20,696 nt of DNA. Origin: a virus. This document shows, piece by piece, positions 1 to 7,400 of the stretch. The notes below the pieces were generated by a model that saw only the letters and a program-made list of their open reading frames with translations, was not told where the DNA came from and did not search any database. Where the stretch lies: positions 1 through 20,696 of IMG/VR virus record IMGVR_UViG_3300017743_004982, one strand, 5' to 3'. Every line of letters starts with the position of its first letter. Positions within the stretch are counted from its first letter, which is position 1. A program made the position numbers and the translations under genes.

Positions 1-1
1 A

Positions 2-82
2 CAATATGAAGATGATGAAGGATTGGCTTCTTGGGAAAAAGTTAAAGAGCACGTATCTAAAATCTTAGCAGAACATGAGTGA
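2..82 (+). CDS. C-terminal end of an unidentified protein (partial)
   Basis: An open frame enters from the left edge and stops at TGA 80-82, leaving 26 C-terminal residues that begin QYEDDEGLASWEKV and end KILAEHE. The piece is charged, probably helical, and too short to assign to a family. Its last 8 bases overlap the ATG of the next gene (75), the same tight coupling seen throughout the window, which supports it as a real gene end. Function unknown. Confidence 0.6.
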   Translation, partial: QYEDDEGLASWEKVKEHVSKILAEHE

Positions 83-296
83 TAGAGAAATAATGGATGC
101 AAAAGGATTTGGTAGAGTTAATATGCCTAAACCTAAAAAACAAGAATTACCTGATGCTCGTAAACATCAAATAATTTCATTTATTAAATCAGGATTCCGT
201 ATTTTAGGGTATTTATTAATACCATATAGCTTGCCAATTGCTGCTGGTGTTCTTATATTTAGTGAAATAATTGGTATTATAGAAGAATTAGTATAA
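75..296 (+). CDS. Small membrane-associated protein, unknown function
   Basis: The predicted product has 73 aa. The first half is polar and basic (KPKKQE, RKHQ). The second half (about residues 42-72) is strongly hydrophobic and could form one membrane helix, possibly a re-entrant pair broken by prolines (LLIPYSLPIAAG). No catalytic motif and no family are recognisable. The ATG overlaps the previous stop region by 8 bases, so translation is probably coupled. The protein may act at the host inner membrane, but that rests only on hydrophobicity. The gene ends 15 bases before thioredoxin. Confidence 0.6.
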   Translation: MSDREIMDAKGFGRVNMPKPKKQELPDARKHQIISFIKSGFRILGYLLIPYSLPIAAGVLIFSEIIGIIEELV

Positions 297-311
297 ATTA
301 AAAATTAAATT

Positions 312-560
312 ATGAAACAATTACTTTATTTTAGTGCTCCTTGGTGTGCACCATGTAAATCTTTTGGACCTACTATGGATAGAATAGCTGGTGAAGGTAT
401 TCCTGTGTCAAAAATCAATATTGATTATGATGCCACGGCACCTGCAAAATATAGTGTTAAAAGTGTTCCTACAGTAGTACTAGTTCAGAATGGACAAGAA
501 GTTAAACGGTTTGTAGGAGTAAAGTCTCATCAAGAAGTAATGAATTTTTATAATGGGTAA
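312..560 (+). CDS. Thioredoxin-like protein
   Basis: An 82-aa minimal thioredoxin fold. The redox site WCAPC is at residues 11-15 (Cys12 and Cys15), and the cis-proline that packs against it is in SVPTVV (Pro53). It is shorter than bacterial TrxA (about 105 aa), as is common for phage thioredoxins and glutaredoxins. It probably reduces disulfides in the host cytoplasm. Family knowledge suggests electron donation to ribonucleotide reductase or another reductive enzyme, but no such partner is in the window. The start ATG follows an A/T-only leader with no Shine-Dalgarno. The last 8 bases overlap the queD-like gene, implying coupled expression. Confidence 0.9.
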   Translation: MKQLLYFSAPWCAPCKSFGPTMDRIAGEGIPVSKINIDYDATAPAKYSVKSVPTVVLVQNGQEVKRFVGVKSHQEVMNFYNG

Positions 561-1017
561 ATTTCAATCAAGTAAAGTATTTGACGGATTTAGTACAGTA
601 TTTCGTCAATGGAAAGCAGAAGATACACACTGTAAATTTCTACATGGTTATGGAGTTTCGTTTAAAGTTTATTTTGAAGGTGATTTAGATCATAGAAATT
701 GGGTCTGGGATTTTGGTGGTATGAAGCGTGCTAAAACTCAAATTGATGGTATGTCTCCTAAAGTATGGATGGATTATATGTTTGATCACACTTTAATTTG
801 TGCTGAAGATGACCCAGCCTTACCAGAATGGGAAAGATTAGATGAGGAAGGTATAATTCAACTAAGAGTTGTTGAAGCTACAGGAGCAGAAAAATTTTCT
901 GAATATATTTTTAATAAAATTAATGATTTTGTTTTAGAAGAAACTGAAGGTAGAGTAAAAGTTACTAAAGTTAAGTTTGCTGAACATGGTAAAAATGCTG
1001 CCTATTATGTTGCCTGA
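553..1017 (+). CDS. queD: QueD-like 6-carboxytetrahydropterin synthase / PTPS-family protein
   Basis: A 154-aa member of the 6-pyruvoyltetrahydropterin synthase fold. In queuosine and 7-deazaguanine synthesis, QueD converts dihydroneopterin triphosphate to 6-carboxytetrahydropterin. Visible marks are the candidate catalytic Cys27 and His31 in CKFLHGYG, the segment VWDFGGMKRA (about 51-60), the DH pair at 78-79 (LDH equivalent), and a glutamate-rich stretch EATGAEKFSEYI like the ExPTxE pterin-binding region. Oddities: the usual LHGH zinc motif reads LHGY (Tyr33), and the upstream FxAAH histidine is replaced by FRQWK, so two of three expected zinc ligands are missing. His26 might substitute. 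It lies directly upstream of queE and shares the window with folE, which supports a pathway role. It could be a divergent PTPS homolog with a changed reaction. Confidence 0.82.
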   Translation: MGKFQSSKVFDGFSTVFRQWKAEDTHCKFLHGYGVSFKVYFEGDLDHRNWVWDFGGMKRAKTQIDGMSPKVWMDYMFDHTLICAEDDPALPEWERLDEEGIIQLRVVEATGAEKFSEYIFNKINDFVLEETEGRVKVTKVKFAEHGKNAAYYVA

Positions 1018-1816
1018 TCCAAAATTATGGAAAAAAACAGCCCCTTTAGGTCGTATTGAAGATTATGATAAAGTCCTTCCTGTATTAGAAGTTTATCGTT
1101 GTGTTCAATCTGAAGGTAGTAGATTTGGACGCCCTACAATTGCTGTAAGAACTACAGGATGTACTCATCGTTGTTATTTTGGTGAAGGTGGATGGTGTGA
1201 CAGTTGGTATACAAGTGTTCACCCTGAAAAAGGTACTTTTACATTTAATGACATTATAAAAATTTATGATGAGAATCCTCATATTAAAGAAATGATGTTA
1301 ACAGGAGGTAGTCCAACTATGCATCCTAAACTAGTAAATGAAATAACTCATTTTGCTCATGAAAGAGATATTCTTATTACTATTGAAACTGAAGGAAGTC
1401 ATTTTTTAGAAACTGATTATCCAATAGGTCTTCTCTCAATTTCACCTAAGTTTAGTAATAGTGTTCCTGTTGTAGGAGCCCTTACACCTAATGGGACAGT
1501 TACAAATGAAAAGATGATTAAAACACATAATCGTCTTCGTCTTAATACTGAATCAATTAAATCTAGCATTAATTATCATAATGATTATCATTACAAACCT
1601 GTTTGGGATGGTACTGAAGAAGGTCTCGCTGAAATTGAAGCTTATAGACAAGAACTTAATATTCCTAAAAATAAAACATTTGTGATGCCTGCTGGAGATA
1701 CTAGAGAAACTTTAGTAGAGATGTATCCTTTAGTATTTGAAATGTGTGCTGAAAAAGGTTATAATATGACTGGTAGAGATCATATTATAGCATTTGACAC
1801 TAAAAGAGGTGTATAA
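1007..1816 (+). CDS. queE: QueE-like 7-carboxy-7-deazaguanine synthase (radical SAM)
   Basis: Radical SAM enzyme expected to convert 6-carboxytetrahydropterin to 7-carboxy-7-deazaguanine. From the ATG at 1007 it has 269 aa. The N-terminal substrate region reads VYRCVQSEGSRFGRPT, a variant of the QueE SxQGEG motif. Three cysteines follow at about residues 52, 56 and 64 (CTHRCYFGEGGWCD), and MLTGGSP (about 96-102) is the GGEP-like SAM-binding motif. The spacing CX3CX7C is not the classical CX3CX2C. In-frame starts also exist at TTG 977 and ATG 986 and 995. I prefer 1007 because it minimises overlap with queD (11 bases) and starts just before recognisable homology; no Shine-Dalgarno decides it. 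Coupled to queD upstream and, by TAATG, to the small ORF downstream. Confidence 0.87.
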   Translation: MLPDPKLWKKTAPLGRIEDYDKVLPVLEVYRCVQSEGSRFGRPTIAVRTTGCTHRCYFGEGGWCDSWYTSVHPEKGTFTFNDIIKIYDENPHIKEMMLTGGSPTMHPKLVNEITHFAHERDILITIETEGSHFLETDYPIGLLSISPKFSNSVPVVGALTPNGTVTNEKMIKTHNRLRLNTESIKSSINYHNDYHYKPVWDGTEEGLAEIEAYRQELNIPKNKTFVMPAGDTRETLVEMYPLVFEMCAEKGYNMTGRDHIIAFDTKRGV

Positions 1817-1989
1817 TGCCTGAAGATTATTTAGCTAAATTATGGAATTCATGGATGGAAGGTACTTTATCTCCATATGAAATTACTCAAAAAGTAGGTT
1901 TTTATGGATATAAGGTATCTATACTTTCTAAACAAAATATTGTAGTAGAAAAAACTAATGAAAGACGAGAATATCGATATTTAGGATGA
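1816..1989 (+). CDS. Small 57-aa protein, unknown function
   Basis: A short frame starting at ATG 1816, which overlaps the queE stop by one base (TAATG), and ending at TGA 1987-1989, which overlaps the next ATG (1986). The product begins MPEDYLAKLWNSW and ends with a basic, charged tail (EKTNERREYRYLG). It fills the gap between queE and the methyltransferase exactly, with coupled junctions at both ends, which is the main argument that it is real. There is no signal peptide, membrane segment or recognisable domain. Aromatic residues are frequent. It might be a small partner of a neighbouring enzyme; nothing in the sequence shows which. Confidence 0.6.
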   Translation: MPEDYLAKLWNSWMEGTLSPYEITQKVGFYGYKVSILSKQNIVVEKTNERREYRYLG

Positions 1990-2663
1990 ATGAGAAAAAA
2001 AATATCATTAATTATTTAATTGAAAAAAATAATTTTACTAAATATTTAGAAATTGGAGTAGATAATCCTATTGGGAATTTTGACCTAATCCAATCTCCTA
2101 TTAAACACTCAGTTGATCCTTGTATTGAATTTATTGATGCTATTGTAGATTATAAATACCCATCAGATGACTTTTTTTCTCTTTTGGAAAATAATCAATT
2201 AAATTTATCTTCTGATTATAAATGGGATGTTATATTCATAGATGGGTTACATATATCTACTCAAGTAGAAAGAGATTTTAATAATGCTTTAAATCATTTA
2301 TCTGAAAATGGGTTTATTTTATTTCATGATACCAACCCACCAACTTTATGGCATGCTAGAGAAGAATATTATGTTAATGGTTATCAACAACATTGGAATG
2401 GGACAGTTTGGAAAGTTATCTATAAACTTAATTCATTAAGATCAGATTTAACTATTCACACAGTTGGAGGTGTAGGATCTACTTTCAATACAATTGAAGA
2501 TGGATTACATAATGATTTAGGGTGGGGTGTATCTATAATTCAAAGAGGAGAACAAAAATGTTGTGAATTTGATAATCCTTTTTATGAATATAAAAAATTT
2601 GAAGAAAATAGAAAAAAGTATTTAAATTTAATTAATTTAGAAGAATTTTATCAAATATACTAA
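1986..2663 (+). CDS. Class I SAM-dependent methyltransferase (Methyltransf_24-like)
   Basis: A 225-aa Rossmann-fold methyltransferase. The N-terminal motif I is LEIGVDNP (about 21-28). An acidic residue after the next strand is in HSVDPCIEF. The post-motif segment is DVIFIDGLHIS, followed by a helix and FILFHDTNPP. The IDGxH...HDxxPP pattern is typical of Methyltransf_24 / cephalosporin-hydroxylase-like proteins that modify sugars or small molecules. The acceptor cannot be read from sequence: a glycan, a nucleotide or a surface component are all possible. It sits between the queuosine-type genes and the phosphoribosyltransferase, overlapping its neighbours by 4 bases and 1 base. It could belong functionally with the glycan genes at the right end of the window. 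Confidence 0.75.
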   Translation: MNEKKNIINYLIEKNNFTKYLEIGVDNPIGNFDLIQSPIKHSVDPCIEFIDAIVDYKYPSDDFFSLLENNQLNLSSDYKWDVIFIDGLHISTQVERDFNNALNHLSENGFILFHDTNPPTLWHAREEYYVNGYQQHWNGTVWKVIYKLNSLRSDLTIHTVGGVGSTFNTIEDGLHNDLGWGVSIIQRGEQKCCEFDNPFYEYKKFEENRKKYLNLINLEEFYQIY

Positions 2664-3166
2664 TGAAAGAATTAATTACATCTGAAGAAATTCAATTTCA
2701 AACAAAAATAATTGGTAAACAAATTACTGATGACCATAGAGGAGATAAAACTCCAATTGTAATGGTTGGTTTATTAAATGGTGCTTTTGCGTTTTATAGC
2801 GATTTAGTACGATCTATGCCAATTGACGTAGAATGTGATTTTATGCGCGTTAAATCGTATGTAAACCGTAAACAAGGCGATATACAAATCACTAAGGACT
2901 TAGAAACACGTGTTAAAGGAAAGCATGTTTATATTGTAGATGATATTTACGATACTGGAAATACCATGAAAGCAGTTATTGAATATTTAGAAGTTAAAAA
3001 ACCAGCTTCAATTTCAATTGTGTCTTTAGTTACTAGAGCAACATCCCCAACCCCAAAACTAAAATCATATCATGCTTTTACTATTAATGATGAATGGGTA
3101 GTTGGAATGGGGATGGATAATGAAAAAGGTCATATGAGAAATTTAACTTCAATTTGGGCTTTGTAA
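2663..3166 (+). CDS. hpt: Hypoxanthine/guanine phosphoribosyltransferase-like protein
   Basis: A 167-aa type I phosphoribosyltransferase. The PRPP-binding signature VYIVDDIYDTGNTM lies at about residues 89-102, the substrate/diphosphate loop GLLNGAF at 36-42, and the C-terminal aromatic/acidic hood sequence NDEWVVGMGMD at about 142-152 is where HPRTs contact the purine. Length and order match bacterial Hpt (about 170-180 aa). The expected reaction is PRPP plus hypoxanthine or guanine giving IMP or GMP in the cytoplasm. Next to folE (which consumes GTP) and two pyrophosphohydrolase-type genes, it would feed the guanine nucleotide pool. It starts at the stop of the methyltransferase (TAATG). 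Specificity between guanine, hypoxanthine and xanthine is not resolvable here. Confidence 0.88.
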   Translation: MKELITSEEIQFQTKIIGKQITDDHRGDKTPIVMVGLLNGAFAFYSDLVRSMPIDVECDFMRVKSYVNRKQGDIQITKDLETRVKGKHVYIVDDIYDTGNTMKAVIEYLEVKKPASISIVSLVTRATSPTPKLKSYHAFTINDEWVVGMGMDNEKGHMRNLTSIWAL

Positions 3167-3204
3167 AATTAGTTTTTATATTAACATAAAATAAGTTATA
3201 ATAC

Positions 3205-3900
3205 ATGGAAAACAAACGTAGAAAAATCCACGAGGAATTAGAAGTGGTACAAGAAGGGTTTGCTAATGGAATAGCTCCTGGTTTCCCTCTTAATATAGAT
3301 CAAAAACAAGAAATGATAGATGAAGCTACTGAAGCTTATGGTAAGTTTTTAGACGCTTTAAAGGGTGAGTGGAGGAATGACCCCAATTCAAAGGAAACAC
3401 CTAGACGTGTAGCTAAAGCATATGTAAATGATTTATGGTCAGGACGTTATACAGCAATGTCCCCTATTACTTCATTCCCTTCAGATGGTTATGATGGAGT
3501 AGTTATTGAAAGAAACATTCCATTAACCTCTATGTGTTCTCATCACCATCAAACAATTGGAGGAGTTGTTCATATTGGTTATATTGCTGGAGAAGATGGT
3601 CAAGTAATTGGTTTATCTAAATTAAATAGAATTGTAGAATTATTTGGTCGTAGAGGTGCTATCCAAGAACAATTAACTTCAGCAATACATAATGCTGTAT
3701 CTAAAATTACAGAAGGTAATTTGGGTGTAATTGTTACTATTGTAGGAACTCATAATTGTGTATCTTGTAGAGGTGTTAAACATCAAGGTGCAGCAATGGT
3801 TACTACTAAAGCATCAGGTGCTTTTAGAGATGATCAAAATAATGCTCGTAAAGAATTTTTTGATAGTTTAAAAATTAATAACGGAGGACATAACATTTAA
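3205..3900 (+). CDS. folE: GTP cyclohydrolase I (FolE, type IA)
   Basis: A 231-aa FolE with an N-terminal extension of about 40 residues. It opens GTP to 7,8-dihydroneopterin triphosphate, the first step of folate and of 7-deazaguanine synthesis. Zinc ligands are visible: Cys111 and His114 in MCSHHHQTIGG, and Cys185 in HNCVSCRG. The conserved core VIGLSKLNRIVELFGRR (134-150) followed by IQEQLT matches the family. The usual LPFxG after the zinc histidine is replaced by QTIGG, as in divergent phage forms. A 38-base A/T-rich gap precedes the ATG, with no clear promoter and no Shine-Dalgarno. Together with QueD- and QueE-like enzymes upstream it gives three consecutive pathway steps, arguing for deazaguanine rather than folate use, though folate supply remains possible. 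Confidence 0.92.
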   Translation: MENKRRKIHEELEVVQEGFANGIAPGFPLNIDQKQEMIDEATEAYGKFLDALKGEWRNDPNSKETPRRVAKAYVNDLWSGRYTAMSPITSFPSDGYDGVVIERNIPLTSMCSHHHQTIGGVVHIGYIAGEDGQVIGLSKLNRIVELFGRRGAIQEQLTSAIHNAVSKITEGNLGVIVTIVGTHNCVSCRGVKHQGAAMVTTKASGAFRDDQNNARKEFFDSLKINNGGHNI

Positions 3901-3903
3901 TTT

Positions 3904-4581
3904 ATGGATTTTAAAGAACAAATAGCAGTAGAACTAATTAAGGGATTAGGTACCCTTAATTCACTTAGAGATCGAGATCAACTAAGTATGACCCCTGAAT
4001 CAGAATGGGTTGATTTAATGGCTGATAAAATTGTAGCTAAGTTTAAGGGGGAGTATGTCCCATTTGTGAGTGAAGTAGAAGAATTTAATGCCACAATGGG
4101 AAAACCTAATAATTATGAACCTAATATACCTGAAAACAAAGCTGAATGGATGTTTGTTTACGACTTCATTCTCGAAGAACTTGAAGAATACAAAGCTGCC
4201 TGTGAAGCAGGTGATATTGTTGAGGTACTTGATGCTTTATGTGACATTGCCTACGTCTCGATTGGTAACGGAGCTATGCTTCATGGTCTTAAAGATAAAT
4301 TATGGGATGCGTATCAAGAAGTACAAGCGTCGAATATGTCTAAAGCTTGCTCAAGTGAAGAAGAAGCACAAAAAACGGTTGAAGTTCGTTCCAAAGAGCA
4401 AAATGAACCTTGTCACTACGAGAAGGTTGGAGACTATTATATTGTCTATAGAAGCCGTGATAAAAAAGTGATGAAGAATATTAACTATTTCCGTCCTAAT
4501 TTAAAACAATTCCTTCAAAAAAATAACCCATATTTTGGACATTTTGAAACCCACCCCTCAGCTGCAAAAATAAGAAAATGA
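3904..4581 (+). CDS. MazG-like all-alpha NTP pyrophosphohydrolase (PRA-PH-like)
   Basis: A 225-aa protein whose central region (about 85-147) carries the EExxE...ExxD metal-binding pattern of the MazG/dUTPase-like all-alpha superfamily: FILEELEEYKAAC, then DIVEVLDALCDIAYV (Glu91, Glu92, Glu95; Glu107, Asp110, Asp114), then a helix ending QEVQASNMSK. Such enzymes hydrolyse NTPs or phosphoribosyl-ATP to the monophosphate plus PPi. The C-terminal 75 residues (CHYEKVGDYYIVYRSRDKKV...) form a small beta-rich extension. I recall this two-part architecture from other phages, where it is annotated as phosphoribosyl-ATP pyrophosphohydrolase-like. It probably clears or remodels nucleotides, or acts on (p)ppGpp-type signals as proposed for phage MazG; the substrate is unknown. 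The gene follows folE after three bases and overlaps the polymerase by 4. Confidence 0.8.
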   Translation: MDFKEQIAVELIKGLGTLNSLRDRDQLSMTPESEWVDLMADKIVAKFKGEYVPFVSEVEEFNATMGKPNNYEPNIPENKAEWMFVYDFILEELEEYKAACEAGDIVEVLDALCDIAYVSIGNGAMLHGLKDKLWDAYQEVQASNMSKACSSEEEAQKTVEVRSKEQNEPCHYEKVGDYYIVYRSRDKKVMKNINYFRPNLKQFLQKNNPYFGHFETHPSAAKIRK

Positions 4582-6338
4582 GTTATAAAAAGTGCTATCA
4601 AGGTAAAAAATTAGGACCTAATCATTACGAAATGCACTTATGGGAAGATGATGGCCAACATCAAGTTGTTGGTTATAAAGATAAAGCCTATATTGAATGC
4701 AGTAAAGATCAGGCTACACATAGAGGCTTAAAGGGTGAATTTGTAAAACCTATAATAGATTGGAAATTCTCTAAAAACCCAGAGTATTCATCTGATAATA
4801 CTCCAGGCTTACATTTTCAAGATATGCCTCCTTATCAAAAATTCCTTATTGATAAGTATGGAACTAATGATGATCCTTCTACTACACATAAAGAAATATT
4901 TTTCGATATAGAGTGTGAAATGGGAGGAGCCCTTACAGAAGAATATATTGAATCAGCTCCAAAACCTATTACATCTATTGCTTGGTATGATAAACAAGTA
5001 GATGAGTGGGGGATTTTAATTTTAGATAAAAAACAACAACTTAATCATACTAAAGCTAAAAATAAAGAAATTATACCTTGTTCTACAGAAGTAGAATTAC
5101 TTAAAAAATTCGTAGCTAAATTTAAAGAACTTAATCCTGATATTCTTGTAGGGTGGAATAGTGATTACTTTGATATCCCCTATTTATATTATAGAATCTA
5201 CTCAGTCATAAGTAAAAAAGCAGCTAATAGTTTATCTCCTTTAGGTATAGTTAAGTCTAAAAGAGAAACTAAATTTTGGTGGAAAAAAGATCAATATGTT
5301 GATATTATAGGTGTTGAGTCTCTTGATTATATGAGATTACATAAGAAGTTTAGTTTTAGAGATGAACCTTCTTATAAATTAGATGTTATAGGAGAAAAAT
5401 ATACAGGTTTAAATAAAATTGAATATAATGGTAATTTGGATAAATTATTTGAAGAAGACATTTACACATTTATTCAGTATAATTTCCGTGATGTTGAGAT
5501 TTTAAAATTATTAGATGAAAAGTTAGAATATTTGGCTTTAACTAAAAACCTATCCCATAAAGGAAAACATAATTACAGTGAAGTTTATGCTAATACTAGA
5601 ACTCAAGATGGAGCTATATCAGCATATTTACTATCTCAAGGAATTGTTCCCCCTGCTAAAGATATAAATCCAATTCATAAGAAAAACTATGCTGGGGGTT
5701 ATTTATTTTGTCCTACCGCTGGTATCTTTAACTATATGTTTGATGAGGATTTAACTTCTCTATATCCATCTATTATTATGTCTTTGAATATTGGAAAAGA
5801 AACTTTAGTAGGTCGAATTATGATATCTCCTGAAAAATTAGTAGTTGAAGGTAAAGAAATATTTGATTGTAGACATGCTTTAAATGATCTAAAACAAATG
5901 GATCAAGATGAAAAATTAATAATTCAAAACCCACAACGTAGAACAATTGAAATGAAAATTTCTGAAATTATAAAATTAATTGAAGATAATAATTTAGCTG
6001 TTTCTGCTAATGGTGTGATGTATAGAACTGATTCAGACTCAGTACTTAAAACAATTCTTTCTAAATGGTTTGATGAAAGAGTTATATATAAAAATAAAAT
6101 GAAAGAAGCCTATACAGCTGGTAATAAAGCTCTAGGTGAACAAATGCACTTAAAACAACATACAATGAAAATTTTATTGAATAGTTTATATGGTGCTACA
6201 GCTCTTGGCAGTTTTAGATATGGTAATGTAATTTTAAGTGAATCTATCACCTTAACAGGTCAAAGAATCATCCAAGAATCAGCATTATTTGCCAATACAC
6301 ATATGAATCAAGTAATGAAAGGTAAAATACAATTATGA
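4578..6338 (+). CDS. 43: DNA polymerase, family B (gp43), N-terminal part: exonuclease plus palm motifs A and B
   Basis: 586 aa covering the N-terminal, 3'-5' exonuclease, first palm and fingers domains of a T4-type replicative polymerase. Exo I is FFDIECEM (Asp110, Glu112), Exo II is WNSDYFD (Asn194, Asp199) and Exo III is YNFRDVEIL (Tyr301, Asp305), so proofreading residues are intact. Motif A is DLTSLYPSII (391-400) and motif B is KILLNSLYG (531-539). The frame then runs about 47 residues and stops (MNQVMKGKIQL, TGA 6336-6338) before motif C. Motif C is found in a separate ORF starting at 8553. The product cannot polymerise alone; it should pair with that C-terminal piece. Fragment lengths sum to 895 aa, like intact gp43 (898 in T4). 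The stop overlaps the next ATG (ATGA). Confidence 0.95.
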   Translation: MSYKKCYQGKKLGPNHYEMHLWEDDGQHQVVGYKDKAYIECSKDQATHRGLKGEFVKPIIDWKFSKNPEYSSDNTPGLHFQDMPPYQKFLIDKYGTNDDPSTTHKEIFFDIECEMGGALTEEYIESAPKPITSIAWYDKQVDEWGILILDKKQQLNHTKAKNKEIIPCSTEVELLKKFVAKFKELNPDILVGWNSDYFDIPYLYYRIYSVISKKAANSLSPLGIVKSKRETKFWWKKDQYVDIIGVESLDYMRLHKKFSFRDEPSYKLDVIGEKYTGLNKIEYNGNLDKLFEEDIYTFIQYNFRDVEILKLLDEKLEYLALTKNLSHKGKHNYSEVYANTRTQDGAISAYLLSQGIVPPAKDINPIHKKNYAGGYLFCPTAGIFNYMFDEDLTSLYPSIIMSLNIGKETLVGRIMISPEKLVVEGKEIFDCRHALNDLKQMDQDEKLIIQNPQRRTIEMKISEIIKLIEDNNLAVSANGVMYRTDSDSVLKTILSKWFDERVIYKNKMKEAYTAGNKALGEQMHLKQHTMKILLNSLYGATALGSFRYGNVILSESITLTGQRIIQESALFANTHMNQVMKGKIQL

Positions 6339-6586
6339 ATACAAAACAAGCAATTAGAAAAGGAGTAACTGTTAAATGTAATGGTAAAACTTTAACCAAA
6401 GAAGAAATAGTTTCTAAAGGGGAAAATTGGAGTGAACACTCAGAAACCTTCTTTAGAAAAATGCTTAAACAAGGAGGAAAATTTAGCCTTAAAGGAGATC
6501 AATTTATTATATCAACTCCTGATTTACTTTTAAATAGTAAGGGTGAAATTGAATCTATATTTAAAGAAGACGAAGACGAAGATTAA
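6335..6586 (+). CDS. 83-aa acidic-tailed protein of unknown function
   Basis: First gene of the cassette between the polymerase halves; its ATG overlaps the upstream stop (ATGA). The N-terminus is basic and polar (MNTKQAIRKGVTVKCNGKTL). The middle contains FFRKMLKQGGKFSLKGDQFII, and the tail is a run of acidic residues (KEDEDED) made by a small GAAGAC-type tandem repeat at about 6567-6584. No domain is recognised. The segment KFSLKGDQFII loosely resembles RWSLEGDKVV in the 83-aa protein encoded at 13018, so the two might be distant relatives. It has no endonuclease motifs (LAGLIDADG, GIY-YIG, HNH), so it does not explain the polymerase split. Confidence 0.6.
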   Translation: MNTKQAIRKGVTVKCNGKTLTKEEIVSKGENWSEHSETFFRKMLKQGGKFSLKGDQFIISTPDLLLNSKGEIESIFKEDEDED

Positions 6587-6588
6587 AT

Positions 6589-7395
6589 ATGATTACTTCA
6601 GTTAAAATAAAAGATAATATTATTTTTGGTCAATCTACTCCCTTTGTTTTAATCTCGGGACCTTGTGTTATTGAAAATGCTGAGCATACTTTTTTTATGG
6701 CTGAGCAAATTAAAAAAATTGCAGATAAACTAAATATTCCATTTATTTTTAAAGCATCTTTTGATAAAGCAAATAGAACAAAACTAGAAAATTATCGAGG
6801 AGTATCAATAGAAGAAGCAATTAAAATTTTTACTAGAATTCGTAATGAATTAAATATTCCAGTTACTACTGATATTCATGAACCTTGGCAAGCTGATGCT
6901 CTAAAAAATTCTATTGATTTAATTCAAATTCCTGCATTCTTATGTCGTCAAACTGATTTACTAGTTGCTGCTGCAAAAACAGGACTACCTGTTAATATAA
7001 AAAAGGCTCAATTTGTAAATGGTGTTGATATGGAACGAGCTGTTAATAAAGTTATAATGTCCGATAATAATAATGTTATTTTAACTGAGCGTGGTAATAC
7101 ATTTGGATATGGTGATTATATAGTAGATATGAGAAATCTATTAGTTATGAAACAGTACGCTCCAGTTATATTTGATGCTACTCATTCAGTTCAAAAAGGA
7201 TGTTCTGGGGGTAGTAGTGGTTCTAATAAACATTTTGTAGAACCATTAGCAAAAGCTGCAGCAGCAATCGGTATAGATGGTTTATTTTTAGAAGTGCACA
7301 ATAATCCAGATAATGCCTTGTCAGATGGTACAAGTAGTATTACATTAGATAATCTAGAAAATGTTTTAGATAACATTTGTAAAGTTATCAATTAA
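6589..7395 (+). CDS. kdsA: 3-deoxy-D-manno-octulosonate 8-phosphate synthase (KdsA), metal-dependent type
   Basis: 268 aa, essentially full length for KdsA. The enzyme condenses phosphoenolpyruvate with arabinose 5-phosphate to give Kdo-8-phosphate, precursor of the Kdo sugars of lipopolysaccharide and some capsules. Characteristic segments are SGPCVIEN (23-30), FKASFDKANRTK (54-65), TDIHEPWQAD (94-103), IPAFLCRQTDLL (114-125), VNIKKAQF (135-142), LTERGNTFGYG (165-175), FDATHSVQ (195-202) and LSDGTSS (244-250). Cys26, His199, Glu235 and Asp246 occupy the four metal-ligand positions of the metal-dependent class, with spacing nearly identical to the Aquifex enzyme. Retention of the KANRTK and LCRQTDLL segments separates it from DAHP synthase and sialic-acid synthase. 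It is the second gene of the cassette splitting gene 43, followed within 10 bases by a HAD-like phosphatase. Confidence 0.95.
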   Translation: MITSVKIKDNIIFGQSTPFVLISGPCVIENAEHTFFMAEQIKKIADKLNIPFIFKASFDKANRTKLENYRGVSIEEAIKIFTRIRNELNIPVTTDIHEPWQADALKNSIDLIQIPAFLCRQTDLLVAAAKTGLPVNIKKAQFVNGVDMERAVNKVIMSDNNNVILTERGNTFGYGDYIVDMRNLLVMKQYAPVIFDATHSVQKGCSGGSSGSNKHFVEPLAKAAAAIGIDGLFLEVHNNPDNALSDGTSSITLDNLENVLDNICKVIN

Positions 7396-7400
7396 TAACT

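Noticed and set aside
977-1006. TTG 977 start for QueE
   Set aside because: It would overlap queD by 41 bases and adds residues outside recognisable homology; ATG codons at 986, 995 and 1007 are better, with 1007 preferred.
3167-3204. Sigma-70-type promoter (TATAAT) before folE
   Set aside because: TATAAT lies four bases before the ATG with no good -35 at the right distance; AT-rich DNA gives such matches by chance.
4088-4471. Alternative plus-frame ORFs inside the MazG-like, gp44 and Nmad1-like genes
   Set aside because: They are shadows of conserved genes in another frame with low-complexity, Leu/Ile/Lys-rich products.
7191-7391. Minus-strand ORFs, including those inside kdsA, talC, queE, polymerase C-terminal part and groEL
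   Set aside because: They lie opposite well-supported genes, have no recognisable domains and no own leader regions.
6589-7395. DAHP synthase or sialic-acid synthase instead of KdsA
   Set aside because: KANRTK, LCRQTDLL, LTERGNTFGYG and FDATHSVQ with the Cys/His/Glu/Asp metal set together are KdsA-specific in my knowledge.
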